In this document: piece by piece, positions 41,609 to 51,631 of the stretch
Layout of the letters: each line of letters begins with the position of its first letter
How positions within the stretch are numbered: position 1 is the stretch's first letter
NCBI RefSeq assembly: GCF_013364355.1
Contig: NZ_CP054931.1
Span: 3,286,001 to 3,350,000, forward strand
Direction of reading: 5' to 3'
Source of the DNA: Stenotrophomonas sp. NA06056
GTDB lineage: Bacteria > Pseudomonadota > Gammaproteobacteria > Xanthomonadales > Xanthomonadaceae
DNA: 64,000 nt
Notes under the pieces: model-generated
The model's database searches: none
Seen by the model: the letters and a program-made list of their open reading frames with translations, nothing else
What the model was told of the DNA's origin: nothing
Position numbers and translations under genes: made by a program

Positions 41609-44600
41609 TCAGAAACCCACGCGCAGGTTCAACTGGCCACCGATATCGTTGCGGCCATCACCATGCTGGCCCTGCACGAACAGCGACAACTGGCTGCTGC
41701 GTCCCAGGCCGACCGCTACGCCGACCTGGCTGACCAGCGCATTGCGCGCCATCACGGCACTGTAGGCATCGAACGCATTGCCACCGACGGCGAAACGCTG
41801 CCGGCTGGCGACGTCGGTGTCACCGGACGCATGCTGCCAGCCCAGGCCGACCGTCAGCTGTGCGGGATAGCGCTCGCCGCTGCCCACATCCCAGCGGCCG
41901 CGAACGCCGACGGTGCTGACATTGAGCGTGTCCTTGCCGCCCTCCAGTACCAGCGCCGCACTGCCGCCCTGCTCCACCGCGCTATCGCTGTCCACCCAGT
42001 GCTTGGTGAACTGTACGTACGGTTGCAGTTGGGTCCTGCCATGGGTCCAGGTCCAGCTGCCTTCGATCTGGGCGATGGTGACATCCGCATCCTGGCGGCT
42101 GTGCAGGGTCTGGGCCAGCAGCGGCACCTCACGCGTGGTGCGCGTGCGGTAATCGCCGCGCGACACGCTGCCGCCGACCGCGAACCCGTTGTTCCACTCG
42201 CCCTGCGCATACAGTCCATAGGTGTTGCCACGCAGGCGTGCACGCGAATGGCGATCGTACAGCCGCGTGTCCAGGCGCTCGCTGCCCGCAGCCGCACCCA
42301 GTACCACGTGCTCGCCGAGCTTCCAATCCACGCCGGCCATCAGCGCATTGCGGTTGGCACGGATCTCATCGCCATTGCCATCACCGTCCTGCTTGAACAC
42401 CTTGCCGCTACCTGCCAGCCACGCCGAAGCGCGTTCGCCACGCACGGTTGGCAGCTCGCTGCCCAGGCGCTGGCGGATGCCCTCTTCAAGGTAGTTGTCG
42501 TACAGCAGCACCGCACGGCTGGCCGCATGCACTTCACCGGAGAGCTGGTTGAACGCATTGCGCGCGGTGGCGGCATCGTAGGCCAACAGCGTGTTGTACA
42601 GCCCCAGCGCCGCGCCTGTCTGCGGCAGGCTGTCGAGCGCCGATGCCAGGCCCAGCTGGTTGCGGGTCTGTGCTGCCGTAACGAAGGCCGCTGTCTGCTT
42701 CACATCGATCTTCAGTTGCGCGGCATTCGGCGTGTAGATCGGGGTCAGTGACAGGAAGGCCGAGGTGGTGGTGGGCGGAACGAACTGCCCGCTGACGCCA
42801 CCGCCTGCGTTGATGATCGTGTACTGCTGGCCCTGCTGGTAGCTGGTATTCGGGTCGATGGCATTGACCACCACCGATGCACCACCGATGCTCGCGCTGC
42901 CGCCCACCTGCACCACGTCACTGCCGGTAGCACCCAGGTCGACCGACAGCGTGCTGCCCGGCGCCAGGGTGAGATTGCCCCCCACGGTGATCGTGCCCGT
43001 ACCGTTGCCGCCACTGCTGCCATTGCCTTGGCCGTTGCCCGGCGACAGCACGCCGCCACTGCCCACGGTGACGCCGCCAGCGCCGCTGCCGATGGTGCCG
43101 GTACCCGACAACGTGGTGCCGCTGCCGATGTTCCATTGGCCACCGATGGTGCCGGTGACATTCAGGCCACCACCGGTGACCTGACCGGTACCGGTGAACC
43201 CGCCACTACTGCCCCCCAGGTTGAGTGGACCCGGGCCGGCCTGCACGATGCTGCCTGTGCCACTGATGCTGCCACCCAGTGTCGTGGTGCCGCCGGTGTT
43301 GACCACCAGGCCACCATTGTTGGTGATGTTGCCGGCGATCGCGCCGCCGGCGCCGCCGTTGCCAATCTGCACGGTGCCGCCAGCGTTGATCGTGGTGCCG
43401 CCGGTATAGGTGTTGTTGCCGGTCAGGGTCAGCGTGCCGCTGCCCGCCTGGGTCAACCCGCCGCTGCCACTGATCACGCCGCCAAGCGCGGTGTTGCCGC
43501 CCACGTTGAACACCAGGCTGCCGTTGTTGCTGACGTTGCCGGCGATCGCACCGCTGGCCCCGCCATTACCGACCTGCAGCGTGCCGCCCGTGTTGATGGT
43601 GGTACCGCCGGTATAGGTGTTGTTGCCGGTCAAGGTCAGCGTGCCGGTGCCGGCCTGGGTCAGTCCGCCGCTGCCACTGACCACGCCACCGAGCGTGCTG
43701 TTGCCACCCACGTTGAACACCAGGTTGCCGTTGTTGCTGACGTTGCCGGCGATCGCACCGCTGGCCCCGCCATTGCCGACCTGCAGCGTGCCGCCGGTGT
43801 TGATGGTGGTACCGCCGGTATAGGTATTGTTGCCGGTCAGGGTCAGCGTGCCGCTGCCCGCCTGGGTCAGTCCGCCGCTGCCGCTGACGGTGCCACCGAG
43901 CGTCGCGTTGCCCGACAGGTTGACCACCAGGGCGCCGTTGTTGGTCACGTCGCCAACGATCGCCCCGGTCGCGCCGCCATTGCCGATCTGCAACGTGCTG
44001 CCGCCGTTGATGGTGGTGCCACCGGTGTAGGTATTGTTGCCGGTCAGGGTCAACGTGCCGGTACCGGTCTGCACCAGTCCACCACTTCCACCGATGGTGC
44101 CGCCGAAGGTGGTGCTGGCATTGCCGCCGCCGGTGGTCAGGGTGGAGCCGCCCAGCACCACGTTGCCGCTTGCAACACCGGCCAGGCCACCAATGCTCTG
44201 GTTGCCGGCTGCACTGATGTCCAGCGTTCCGGCGCCAGCCAGATTCACCGTGCTGGCCGAGGACAGGCTGCCGCCGGCAGCGACCGCCAGGGTGCCGCTG
44301 TTGATCGTCGTGGTACCGGTGTAGCTGCTGGCACCGCCCAGGGTCACCGTCGCTGCGCCATCCTTGAGCAGGCTGCCATTGCCAGCGATATCGCCATCCA
44401 GCGTCAGTGGCGTGCCACCGAGCAGGGTCAAGGTGCCGCTTGCCAGTTGCACGTTGTTGCCAAGGGTCAACGGCACACTGCCGTCCAGCGTGGCATCGCC
44501 ACCCACGGTCAATGCGCCGGTACCCAAAGCACCGCTGCTGCCCAGCGACAGACCACCGGCATTGAGGGCGACTCCGCCACCGAAGGTGTTGTTGCCGGTC

Positions 44601-47600
44601 AGGCCGAGTACGCCCGCACCGTTCTTGACCAGGCCACCGGTGCCGCCGATGTCGCCGGCAAACGTGCTGTTGCCCGCCGCGTTGGTGGTCAACGTATTGC
44701 CACCAAGGCTGATCGTACTGCCGGCAACGCCGGACAATGTACCGATGGCCTGATTGCCACCGCTGGAGATATCAAACGCGGTACCGGCATTGGCCAGGTT
44801 CACCGCCCCGGTCGCGGACAGGCTGCCACCGGCACCGATCGCCAGCGTTCCGGCGTTGATGGTGGTGCCACCAGTGAACGTGTTGACGCCGGTCAGTGTC
44901 TCGGTGCCCGTGCCGGCCTTGATCAGGCCACCGGTGCCGCCGATCGAGCCACTGAACACACCGTTGCTGGCATCGCCGATGGTCAGCGTGTTCGCGCCGA
45001 GGTTGACCGTACCGTTGCCGATCAGCGTACCGAATACCTGCGTACCACTGCCCGCCGAAAGATCGAAGGTGGCACCCGTGGCCAGATTGACGATGCCGCC
45101 TGCGTTGAGGCTGGCGCCGGCACCGAGGGCGAGCGTGCCCGCGTTGATGTTGGTCCCGCCGGTATAGGTGTTGGTGCCGTTCAAAGTGAGGGTGGCCGCG
45201 CCGTCCTTGGTCAGGCTGCCAGTCCCTGACAGGTTGCCATTGAGCGTGAGATCGTTGCTCCCCAGTACGGTCAAGCCAGCGTTGAGCACCATGTTGTTGG
45301 CCAAGGTCACCGCACTGCTGGAATCGAGCGTGGAAGTGCCACCCACCGTCAGCACGCCCGTGCCCAGCGCAGTGTTGTTGCCCACCACCAGGCCACCGGC
45401 ATTGAGGGTGACGCCGCCACCGAACGTGCTGGCACCGTTGAGGGTCTGTACGCCGCTGCCATTCTTGACCAGTCCACCACTGCCGGTCAGCGCGCCGTTG
45501 AAGGTCGTATCAGTGGTGCCTCCCAGGGTCAGGCTGTTGCCGCCCAGCGATACCGTGCTGCCAGCCACGCCCGCCAGCGAACCGATGCTCTGGTTGCCAC
45601 CGGCAGAAATATCGAACGTGCCGGCACCTGCCAGGTTCACCGCACCGCTCGGTGACAGGCTTCCGCCTGCGCCGATCTCCAGCGTTCCGCTGTTGATGAC
45701 GGTGCCGCCGGTGAAGGAGTTGCTGCCGGTCAGCGTGACCGTTGCCGCACCATTCTTGATCAGGCCGCCGTCGCCGGAGATCGCCCCGCCGAGGGTCAGC
45801 GCATTGCTGCCGAGCAGGTTGAGCGTAGCGCCCGCCAGCAGGCCGATGTCGTTGCCAAGGTTCGCAGCGATGCTGCTGTCCAGCGACGCATTGGCGCCCA
45901 CGGTCAGTGCGCCGGTACCCAGCGCGGCATTGTTGCCGACCACCAGGCCGCCACCGTTGAGTGCAACCCCGCCACTGAAGAGGTTGGCACCGCCCAGCGC
46001 CTGGATGCCCGTGCCGTTCTTGATCAGCCCACCGGCACCACCGATCACGCCATCGAAGGTACCGTTGTCAGTGCCACCGAAGGTCAGCGTGTTGCCACCC
46101 AGCGCCACGGTGCTGCCGGCGACGCCGTTGAGCGCGCCGATCGCCTGGTTGCCCGCGGCCGAGATGTCGAAGCCGGTGCCCGGCGCGGAGAGCGTAACCG
46201 CGCCTGTTGCCGCCAGGCTGCCACCGGCACCGATCGCCAGCGTGCCCGCATTGATCAGCGTGCCACCGGTGTAGGTATTGATGCCGGTCAGTGTTTCAGT
46301 GCCGGTGCCCTCCTTGATCAGGCCACCGGTTCCGGCGATGGAACCGCTGAAGACGCCGTTGGTCGGTCCGCCGACGGTGATCGAGTTCGCGCCCAGGTTG
46401 ACCGTGCCATTGCCGGTCAGGGTACCGAACGTCTGGGTGCCACTGCCCGCAGAGAGATCCAGGGTAGCGCCGGAGGCCAGATTGACCACGCCGCTGGCAG
46501 CCAGGCTGGCACCTGCGCCCAGTGCCAGCGTGCCGGCATTGACGTTGGTGCCACCGATATAGGTGTTCACGCCGTTCAAGGTGAGCGTGGCAGCGCCGTT
46601 CTTGGTCAGGCCGCCGGTGCCGGAGATCACCCCGTTGAGCGTCAGCGCATTGCTGCCCAGCACGGTCAGGCCGGCGTTGAGCGCGATGTTGTTGACCAGC
46701 GTCGCTGCCAGGCTGGTGTCGAGGGTGGCCGCGCCGCCCACGGTCAGCGCACCACTGCCCAGCGCCGCGTCATTGCCGAGCACCAGGCCACCGGCGTTGA
46801 GACTGACGCCGCCGCCGAAGGTGTTGGCGCCGGACAAGGTCTGCACACCTGCGCCCACCTTGACCAGACCACCTCCTCCGCTGATCACGCCGTCGAATGC
46901 CGCATTGGTGGCGTTGCCGAAGGTCAATGAATTTCCGCCCAGGGAAAGGCTGCTGCCGGTCACGCCCGCGAGCGCGCCGATGGTCTGGTTGCCACCAGCA
47001 CCGGAGATATCCAGGCCTGCGCCAAGGCCGCCGAGTGTCACGCTGCCGCCCGCGGCAAGACTGCCGCCTGCCCCCAGCGCCAGCGTGCCCGCGTTCACCA
47101 GGGTGCCGCCGGTATAGGTATTGGCACCACTCAGAGTAAGCGTGGCGGTTCCGTTCTTGGTCAGAGCACCCGCGCCGGACAGCGCCCCGCCCAGCGTCAG
47201 TGCGTTGCTGCCCTGTATCGCCAGCGTTGCGCCCGATGCCAACGCGATGTTGTTGCCGAGTGCAAGCGCGATACCGGCGTCCAGCGATGCGTTGCCGCCC
47301 ACGCTCAGCGCACCGGTGCCCAGCGCACCTGCATTGCCCAGCGTCAGGCTGCCGGCATTGAGCGCCAGGCCGCCGCTGAAGGTGTTGGCGCCGTTGAGCG
47401 TCAGTGCGCCGGCACCGTTCTTGATCAGGCTGCCGGTCCCGCCCACGGTGCCACCCAGCGTCAACGCGTTGCTGCCACCCAGATTCAACACACCGCCTGC
47501 GCCAAGGTTGACCGCATTGCCCAGCGCAAGCGGCACGCTGCCGTCCAGGGTTACGTTGCCACCGACGTTGAGCGCGCCGCTGCCCAGCGCGCCGGCATTG

Positions 47601-50600
47601 CCGAGCATCAGCCCACCGGCATTGAGGTTCAGGCCGCCGCTGAACGTGTTGGCGCCATTGAGGGTCAACAGGGCCGCGCCGTTCTTGACCAGGCTGCCGT
47701 TGCCGGACACCACACCTCCCAGGGTGATGGCCTGGCTGCCCGGCAATGTCAGCACCGCGCCCGCACCCAGCCCGACGTTGTTGGCAAGATTCAGCGCGCT
47801 CGATCCGTCCAGCGACACGTTGCCACCGATGCTCAACGCGCCGGTCCCGGCCGCTGCACTGCTGCCCAGCAGCACGCTGCCGGCATTGAGGTTCAGACCG
47901 CCGCTGAAGCCATTGGTGCCATTCAAGGTCAGCTGCGAAGCACCATTCTTGGTCAGGCTGCCGACACCGGAGATGTCGCCGGTCAGCGTGATGTTGTTGC
48001 TGCCGCCCAGGGTCAGTGCAGCACCAAGATTGACGGCGTTGCCCAGGTTGAGCGCGGTGGTTCCATCCAGCGTCGCGGCACCGTTGATGCTCAGCGCACC
48101 GGTTCCCAGCGCACCGCTGTTGCCCAGCAGCAGCCCGCCGGCATTGAGCGCAACGCCGCCGGTAAAGGTATTTGCGCCCGTCAATGTCTGTACGCCAGCC
48201 CCGTTCTTTACCAGGCCTCCGCCGACGCCACTGATCACACCCGCGAAGGTCTGGCTGGTCGCATCACCAAAGGTGAGGGTGTTGCTGCCCAGGGCCACGC
48301 TGCTACCTGCCACGCCGGAGAGTGCACCGATGGTCTGGTTGCCGCCAAGGGAGAGATCCAGCGCCGCGCCAACCCCCGACAGGCTGACGGCGCCGGTTGC
48401 GGCCAGGCTGCCGCCACTGCCCAGCGCTACGGTACCGGCTGCAACGTTCAAGCCGCCGGTGAAGGTATTGGCGCCGGTCAGCGTCAGCGTCGAAGCGCCA
48501 CTTTTTATCAGGCTGCCGTTGCCACCCAGCACGCCACCCAGCGTCAGCGGCTGGCCGCCCAGCACGTTCAGCGAGCCACCGGCGGCAAGGTTGATGTTGT
48601 TGCCCACGTTCAACGCCGCACTTGCGTCCAGCGTGGCCGCACTGTTGATGTCCAGAAGACCGGTGCCCAGCGCTGTGCTGTTGCCCAGCAACAGGCTGCC
48701 GCCATTGACGACGACACCGCCGCCGAATGTGTTTGCGCCATTCAACGTCAACAGTGCGGCGCCGTTCTTGACCAGGCTGCCGTTGCCGGAAATCACACCA
48801 TTGAATACCAACGGCTGCCCGCCCTGCAGCGCCAGCGAACCTCCGGTGCCAAGTGAAACGTTGTTACCCAACGCAAGCGCCGTGGTGCCGTCCAGGGTAA
48901 CTGCAGCGCCAACGCTCAACGTACCTGTGCCCAGCGCGTTGCTGTTGCCCAGCAGCAGGCCGCCGCCGTTGAGGGCCACGCCGCCGGTAAGCACGTTGCC
49001 GCCCGCCAGGGTCTGTATGCCGGTACCCACCTTGATCAAGCCGCCCGTGGTACCGATGAAGTTGCCGGCGAAGCTGGTATTGCCCAGTCCTCCCAGCGTC
49101 AACGTGCGCGTACCAAGGTTGACCGTACCGCCAAGCCCGGCCAGCGACCCAACGGTCTGGCTGGCTGCCGCGGTGAGGTCCAGCGTGGTACCGGTGGCCA
49201 GCGTCAACGCACCGGTCGGCGACAGCGTGCCACCCGCACCGAGCGCCAGCGCACCACCGATGATCGAGAAGCCACCGGTCAGCGAATTGGCGCCGCCCAG
49301 GGTGAGCGTGCCCCCACCGCTCTTGATGAAGTTGCCCGCACCGGACAGCGATCCATTGAGGGTGAGCGCATTGCTCCCCAGCAGATTCAGGCTGCCTCCG
49401 CCATTGACGACAATGTTGTTGGCGAGATTGAAGGCACTGCTGGTATCCAGCGATGCGGCACCGCCTACCGTCAGGTTGCCACTGCCCAGTGCGCCCGCGT
49501 TGCCGAGCAGCAGGCCACCGGCATTGAGGTTTACGCCGCCGGAGAACAGATTCGCGCCGCCCAGGCTGACCACACCGGCATTGGTCACGGTCAGCCCGCC
49601 CGCCCCCGAAAGCACGCCACTCAAACCAAAGGCGTTGGTGCCGCCCAGCGTCAGCCTGCCCGTATTGAGCGCGAAGGGATTTGCAAGCGTGAGCCCGGCT
49701 GTCGATGCCGCGATGGCGCCGCCATTGACGTTGAAGGTGCCGGTACCGAACGAAGCTGCATTGTTGAAATTGACCAGACCATCGTTGATCGTGGCGCCGG
49801 TTCCGCCCCATCCGCCCAGCAGATTCCAGGTGCCGCTGTTGACGGTCAGGTTCTGGAAGTTGACGTGTCGGTTCCAGTCCAACGAGGTCACCGCGCCGCC
49901 GGTACCCGCCCCCGGGCCACTCGCACTGTTCTGCAGGACGAGACGGTTGTTGCTGGCCGAGCCACCGTCGACCACACCGGCCGCCGCCAGATTGACGTTG
50001 ACGCTGCCGAGAACACCTGCAATCGCAATGCCGGCGTTGTTTACGCTGGAGCCGGACACCGCGGTGAAGGTATTTCCAGCCGTTGAATTGCCCAGGTTCA
50101 CGCTGCCGTTGAGCGTGCCCGCGTTGAGGAAGGTATTGCCATTGGTTGCCGACGCAGAACCGCCAAAACCAACGCGACCGGTGATCGTTCCGGTATTGGT
50201 GAAGTGCGTCTGAGCGCCGCCGTAGCTGACGATGGCCGGAGCATCGGCGGTCGTGAACGCGCCGGCGCCGAAGATCGACATGCCCACGGTGCCGTTGTTG
50301 ACGACGGTGTTGGTACCTCCGGACGCATTCTGCAGCACCAGCGCCTGCCCACCGAAACCCAGCAGGGAAAGGACATTGACCACGCCGTTGATCGAGCCAC
50401 CGGCCTGGTTGTTGACGTTGATGGCGTTGCCACCGACCGTGGCGTTGCCCAGCACCATGCCCGATGCCGCCAGGCTCAGGCCACCGCTGATGGCGGGATC
50501 GACCGTGCCCTGGTTGTTCACGGTGATGCCGTTGCCATTCAAGGTAACCGCACTGCCGCCGACGATCGGCGGCACGCTGAGCTGAGCGCCCGTCTGGATA

Positions 50601-50866
50601 TCGAGCGTCACGCCATTGATGCTGCTGGCCAGCGAATTGGTATTGGAGCCGGTCGCGCAGGTGACCGTGGTACCAACGGTATTGCATGCCGCAAATGCCG
50701 AGCCACTGGCCAGCGTGGCAGCCAATGCGACGGCCAGCTGTTGCTTTCTCAATCGCGGCAACCGCTGCGCGGCGACCGCACTTCCGCCGGGATTCTGGGC
50801 GACCTCCGAAGCAACCTGCATTACCCCGAGGGCGCGATTGAAAACCAGACGGTAAATGCGGTTCAT
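41609..50866 (-). CDS. Giant type Va autotransporter adhesin (about 3085 residues)
   Basis: From ATG 50866 with GGAG upstream. Residues 1-59 are an extended signal peptide (MNRIYRLVFNRALGVMQVAS, then a hydrophobic run ending ASGSAFA). The passenger is Gly/Asn/Thr/Leu-rich, with more than twenty autotransporter-associated beta-strand repeats of the type LTKNGAATLTLNGTNTYTGG and NAGGLLLGNSGALGTGAL, predicting a very long beta helix. Four 69-residue repeats lie near its C-terminal end. The last 280 residues (from RGERASAWLAGSGKVF) form the beta barrel, ending in NLRVGF with the C-terminal Phe needed for BAM. A surface adhesin or biofilm role is inferred. No protease motif is evident. Confidence 0.95.
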   Translation of the reverse strand: MNRIYRLVFNRALGVMQVASEVAQNPGGSAVAAQRLPRLRKQQLAVALAATLASGSAFAACNTVGTTVTCATGSNTNSLASSINGVTLDIQTGAQLSVPPIVGGSAVTLNGNGITVNNQGTVDPAISGGLSLAASGMVLGNATVGGNAINVNNQAGGSINGVVNVLSLLGFGGQALVLQNASGGTNTVVNNGTVGMSIFGAGAFTTADAPAIVSYGGAQTHFTNTGTITGRVGFGGSASATNGNTFLNAGTLNGSVNLGNSTAGNTFTAVSGSSVNNAGIAIAGVLGSVNVNLAAAGVVDGGSASNNRLVLQNSASGPGAGTGGAVTSLDWNRHVNFQNLTVNSGTWNLLGGWGGTGATINDGLVNFNNAASFGTGTFNVNGGAIAASTAGLTLANPFALNTGRLTLGGTNAFGLSGVLSGAGGLTVTNAGVVSLGGANLFSGGVNLNAGGLLLGNAGALGSGNLTVGGAASLDTSSAFNLANNIVVNGGGSLNLLGSNALTLNGSLSGAGNFIKSGGGTLTLGGANSLTGGFSIIGGALALGAGGTLSPTGALTLATGTTLDLTAAASQTVGSLAGLGGTVNLGTRTLTLGGLGNTSFAGNFIGTTGGLIKVGTGIQTLAGGNVLTGGVALNGGGLLLGNSNALGTGTLSVGAAVTLDGTTALALGNNVSLGTGGSLALQGGQPLVFNGVISGNGSLVKNGAALLTLNGANTFGGGVVVNGGSLLLGNSTALGTGLLDINSAATLDASAALNVGNNINLAAGGSLNVLGGQPLTLGGVLGGNGSLIKSGASTLTLTGANTFTGGLNVAAGTVALGSGGSLAATGAVSLSGVGAALDLSLGGNQTIGALSGVAGSSVALGSNTLTFGDATSQTFAGVISGVGGGLVKNGAGVQTLTGANTFTGGVALNAGGLLLGNSGALGTGALSINGAATLDGTTALNLGNAVNLGAALTLGGSNNITLTGDISGVGSLTKNGASQLTLNGTNGFSGGLNLNAGSVLLGSSAAAGTGALSIGGNVSLDGSSALNLANNVGLGAGAVLTLPGSQAITLGGVVSGNGSLVKNGAALLTLNGANTFSGGLNLNAGGLMLGNAGALGSGALNVGGNVTLDGSVPLALGNAVNLGAGGVLNLGGSNALTLGGTVGGTGSLIKNGAGALTLNGANTFSGGLALNAGSLTLGNAGALGTGALSVGGNASLDAGIALALGNNIALASGATLAIQGSNALTLGGALSGAGALTKNGTATLTLSGANTYTGGTLVNAGTLALGAGGSLAAGGSVTLGGLGAGLDISGAGGNQTIGALAGVTGSSLSLGGNSLTFGNATNAAFDGVISGGGGLVKVGAGVQTLSGANTFGGGVSLNAGGLVLGNDAALGSGALTVGGAATLDTSLAATLVNNIALNAGLTVLGSNALTLNGVISGTGGLTKNGAATLTLNGVNTYIGGTNVNAGTLALGAGASLAASGVVNLASGATLDLSAGSGTQTFGTLTGNGTVNLGANSITVGGPTNGVFSGSIAGTGGLIKEGTGTETLTGINTYTGGTLINAGTLAIGAGGSLAATGAVTLSAPGTGFDISAAGNQAIGALNGVAGSTVALGGNTLTFGGTDNGTFDGVIGGAGGLIKNGTGIQALGGANLFSGGVALNGGGLVVGNNAALGTGALTVGANASLDSSIAANLGNDIGLLAGATLNLLGSNALTLGGAISGDGGLIKNGAATVTLTGSNSFTGGTVINSGTLEIGAGGSLSPSGAVNLAGAGTFDISAGGNQSIGSLAGVAGSTVSLGGNSLTLGGTTDTTFNGALTGSGGLVKNGSGVQTLNGASTFGGGVTLNAGGLVVGNNTALGTGVLTVGGTSTLDSSSAVTLANNMVLNAGLTVLGSNDLTLNGNLSGTGSLTKDGAATLTLNGTNTYTGGTNINAGTLALGAGASLNAGGIVNLATGATFDLSAGSGTQVFGTLIGNGTVNLGANTLTIGDASNGVFSGSIGGTGGLIKAGTGTETLTGVNTFTGGTTINAGTLAIGAGGSLSATGAVNLANAGTAFDISSGGNQAIGTLSGVAGSTISLGGNTLTTNAAGNSTFAGDIGGTGGLVKNGAGVLGLTGNNTFGGGVALNAGGLSLGSSGALGTGALTVGGDATLDGSVPLTLGNNVQLASGTLTLLGGTPLTLDGDIAGNGSLLKDGAATVTLGGASSYTGTTTINSGTLAVAAGGSLSSASTVNLAGAGTLDISAAGNQSIGGLAGVASGNVVLGGSTLTTGGGNASTTFGGTIGGSGGLVQTGTGTLTLTGNNTYTGGTTINGGSTLQIGNGGATGAIVGDVTNNGALVVNLSGNATLGGTVSGSGGLTQAGSGTLTLTGNNTYTGGTTINTGGTLQVGNGGASGAIAGNVSNNGNLVFNVGGNSTLGGVVSGSGGLTQAGTGTLTLTGNNTYTGGTTINTGGTLQVGNGGASGAIAGNVSNNGSLVFNVGGNTALGGVISGSGGLTQAGSGTLTLTGNNTYTGGTTINAGGTVQIGNGGAGGAIAGNITNNGGLVVNTGGTTTLGGSISGTGSIVQAGPGPLNLGGSSGGFTGTGQVTGGGLNVTGTIGGQWNIGSGTTLSGTGTIGSGAGGVTVGSGGVLSPGNGQGNGSSGGNGTGTITVGGNLTLAPGSTLSVDLGATGSDVVQVGGSASIGGASVVVNAIDPNTSYQQGQQYTIINAGGGVSGQFVPPTTTSAFLSLTPIYTPNAAQLKIDVKQTAAFVTAAQTRNQLGLASALDSLPQTGAALGLYNTLLAYDAATARNAFNQLSGEVHAASRAVLLYDNYLEEGIRQRLGSELPTVRGERASAWLAGSGKVFKQDGDGNGDEIRANRNALMAGVDWKLGEHVVLGAAAGSERLDTRLYDRHSRARLRGNTYGLYAQGEWNNGFAVGGSVSRGDYRTRTTREVPLLAQTLHSRQDADVTIAQIEGSWTWTHGRTQLQPYVQFTKHWVDSDSAVEQGGSAALVLEGGKDTLNVSTVGVRGRWDVGSGERYPAQLTVGLGWQHASGDTDVASRQRFAVGGNAFDAYSAVMARNALVSQVGVAVGLGRSSQLSLFVQGQHGDGRNDIGGQLNLRVGF
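43212..44039 (-). repeat. Four tandem 207-bp repeats in the autotransporter gene
   Basis: The motif encoding NNTYTGGTTI recurs at about 43405, 43612, 43819 and 44026, spaced exactly 207 bp. The middle two units are nearly identical in protein (VQ/LQVGNGGASGAIAGNVSN). This spacing keeps the frame (69 codons), so unit number can change by slippage or recombination without breaking the gene. Confidence 0.85.
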
Positions 50867-51196
50867 CGGTAAATCTCCATGAAATGACCGGTGGCACAGC
50901 TGGCAGGTTTTTTCGAGGTGATGACGTCCCGCCCTGCTCCACCCGGGGAGCAAGACCTGCGGTATCAACCTTGGAAAACATTCACACTTTCACATCCAAG
51001 CGCTGCAGGAGCTGCGTGCTCCTGCGTGTCCGTCAGAGCGAAAACTCCCCGGTTCCGCTTGACGAATGGCCGCACTGTGCGGTCGTCGCCGCCAGCACCA
51101 TGTGAATCCGGCACGTTATTTTCATGATGGCCGTCAAATAATCCGGGCAGTCGTCACGACTTTGCCGAAAATGCATATTCTCTTATTCCAGAAGAA
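50867..51196. promoter_or_regulatory. Leader/promoter region of the autotransporter gene
   Basis: No gene is supported here. On the minus strand a direct repeat TGTGAAAGTGTGAA (50981-50994) lies about 115 bases before the ATG; TGTGA is half of a CRP/Clp site but the usual facing TCACA is absent. The region from 51110 to 51200 is AT-rich compared with its surroundings and may hold the promoter. No clear -35/-10 pair can be named. Confidence 0.3.
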
Positions 51197-51216
51197 CGGG
51201 AATATCCTTATTCCCG
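51197..51216 (-). terminator. Weak terminator after the SMR exporter gene
   Basis: CGGGAAT (51197-51203) and ATTCCCG (51210-51216) form a 7-bp stem with a 6-base loop 18 bases past the stop, with TTCTTCT following on the minus strand. Confidence 0.5.
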
Positions 51217-51234
51217 TCGCCCCCATTTCCGGCC

Positions 51235-51552
51235 TTAGCTGCTGGAGAGTTTCATCAACACCAGCCCGGCGACGATCAATACCGCCGCGCCAATCCGCAT
51301 CGGGCTGACCTGCTCGCCCAGGAACACGATGCCGACCACGAAGGCACCGACCGCACCGATGCCGGTCCAGATCGTATAGGCGGTGCCCAGCGGCAGGCTG
51401 CGCATGGCGACGGCCAGCAGCCAGAAGCTGGCGATCATGCCAACAATCGTGACCACCGTAGGGGTGAGCTTGGTGAAGCCTTCGGACTGCTTCATCGACA
51501 CGGCCCAGACGATTTCCAGCAGACCGGCAAACAACAGATAGATCCAGGCCAT
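51235..51552 (-). CDS. gdx: SMR-family guanidinium exporter (Gdx/SugE type)
   Basis: This encodes 105 residues with four membrane helices. Glu13 in LLEIVWAV is the conserved proton/substrate carboxylate. WAVSMKQSEGFTKLTP and SFWLLAVAMRSLPLGTAYTI match the SugE/Gdx group rather than EmrE multidrug pumps. Gdx exports guanidinium against protons. AAAGGAGG lies before the ATG, and a mini-ykkC (guanidine-II) riboswitch fills the leader, which strongly supports the substrate call. Confidence 0.92.
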   Translation of the reverse strand: MAWIYLLFAGLLEIVWAVSMKQSEGFTKLTPTVVTIVGMIASFWLLAVAMRSLPLGTAYTIWTGIGAVGAFVVGIVFLGEQVSPMRIGAAVLIVAGLVLMKLSSS

Positions 51553-51573
51553 GACAGCCCTCCTTTGGTAGGG

Positions 51574-51622
51574 CCAGGCCGTCCTGGTCATTGAATCCCG
51601 ATGTGGGGGAGGTCGTTCCTCC
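51574..51622 (-). promoter_or_regulatory. Guanidine-II (mini-ykkC) riboswitch before gdx
   Basis: On the minus strand two hairpins follow each other: GGAGG-AACGA-CCTCC (51622-51608) and CCAGG-ACGG-CCTGG (51587-51574). Both loops contain ACGR, the guanidine-binding signature of mini-ykkC. The ribosome site of gdx (51558-51568) lies just downstream, so ligand binding would free or expose translation. A -10 TAGAAT (51632-51637) places the RNA start at about 51625, directly before the first hairpin. Confidence 0.88.
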
Positions 51623-51631
51623 TGCGGCCGG

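Noticed and set aside
43028..50213. Very long open frames on the plus strand opposite the autotransporter gene (733 and 1030 codons)
   Set aside because: They are shadows of the repetitive, codon-biased autotransporter gene. They lack ribosome sites, consist of Pro/Val/Leu repeats, and the minus-strand frame has a signal peptide and a beta barrel.
41609..50866. CRISPR-like array from the many short repeats
   Set aside because: The repeats are in-frame coding units of varied sequence with no constant repeat-spacer spacing of CRISPR size and no cas genes nearby.
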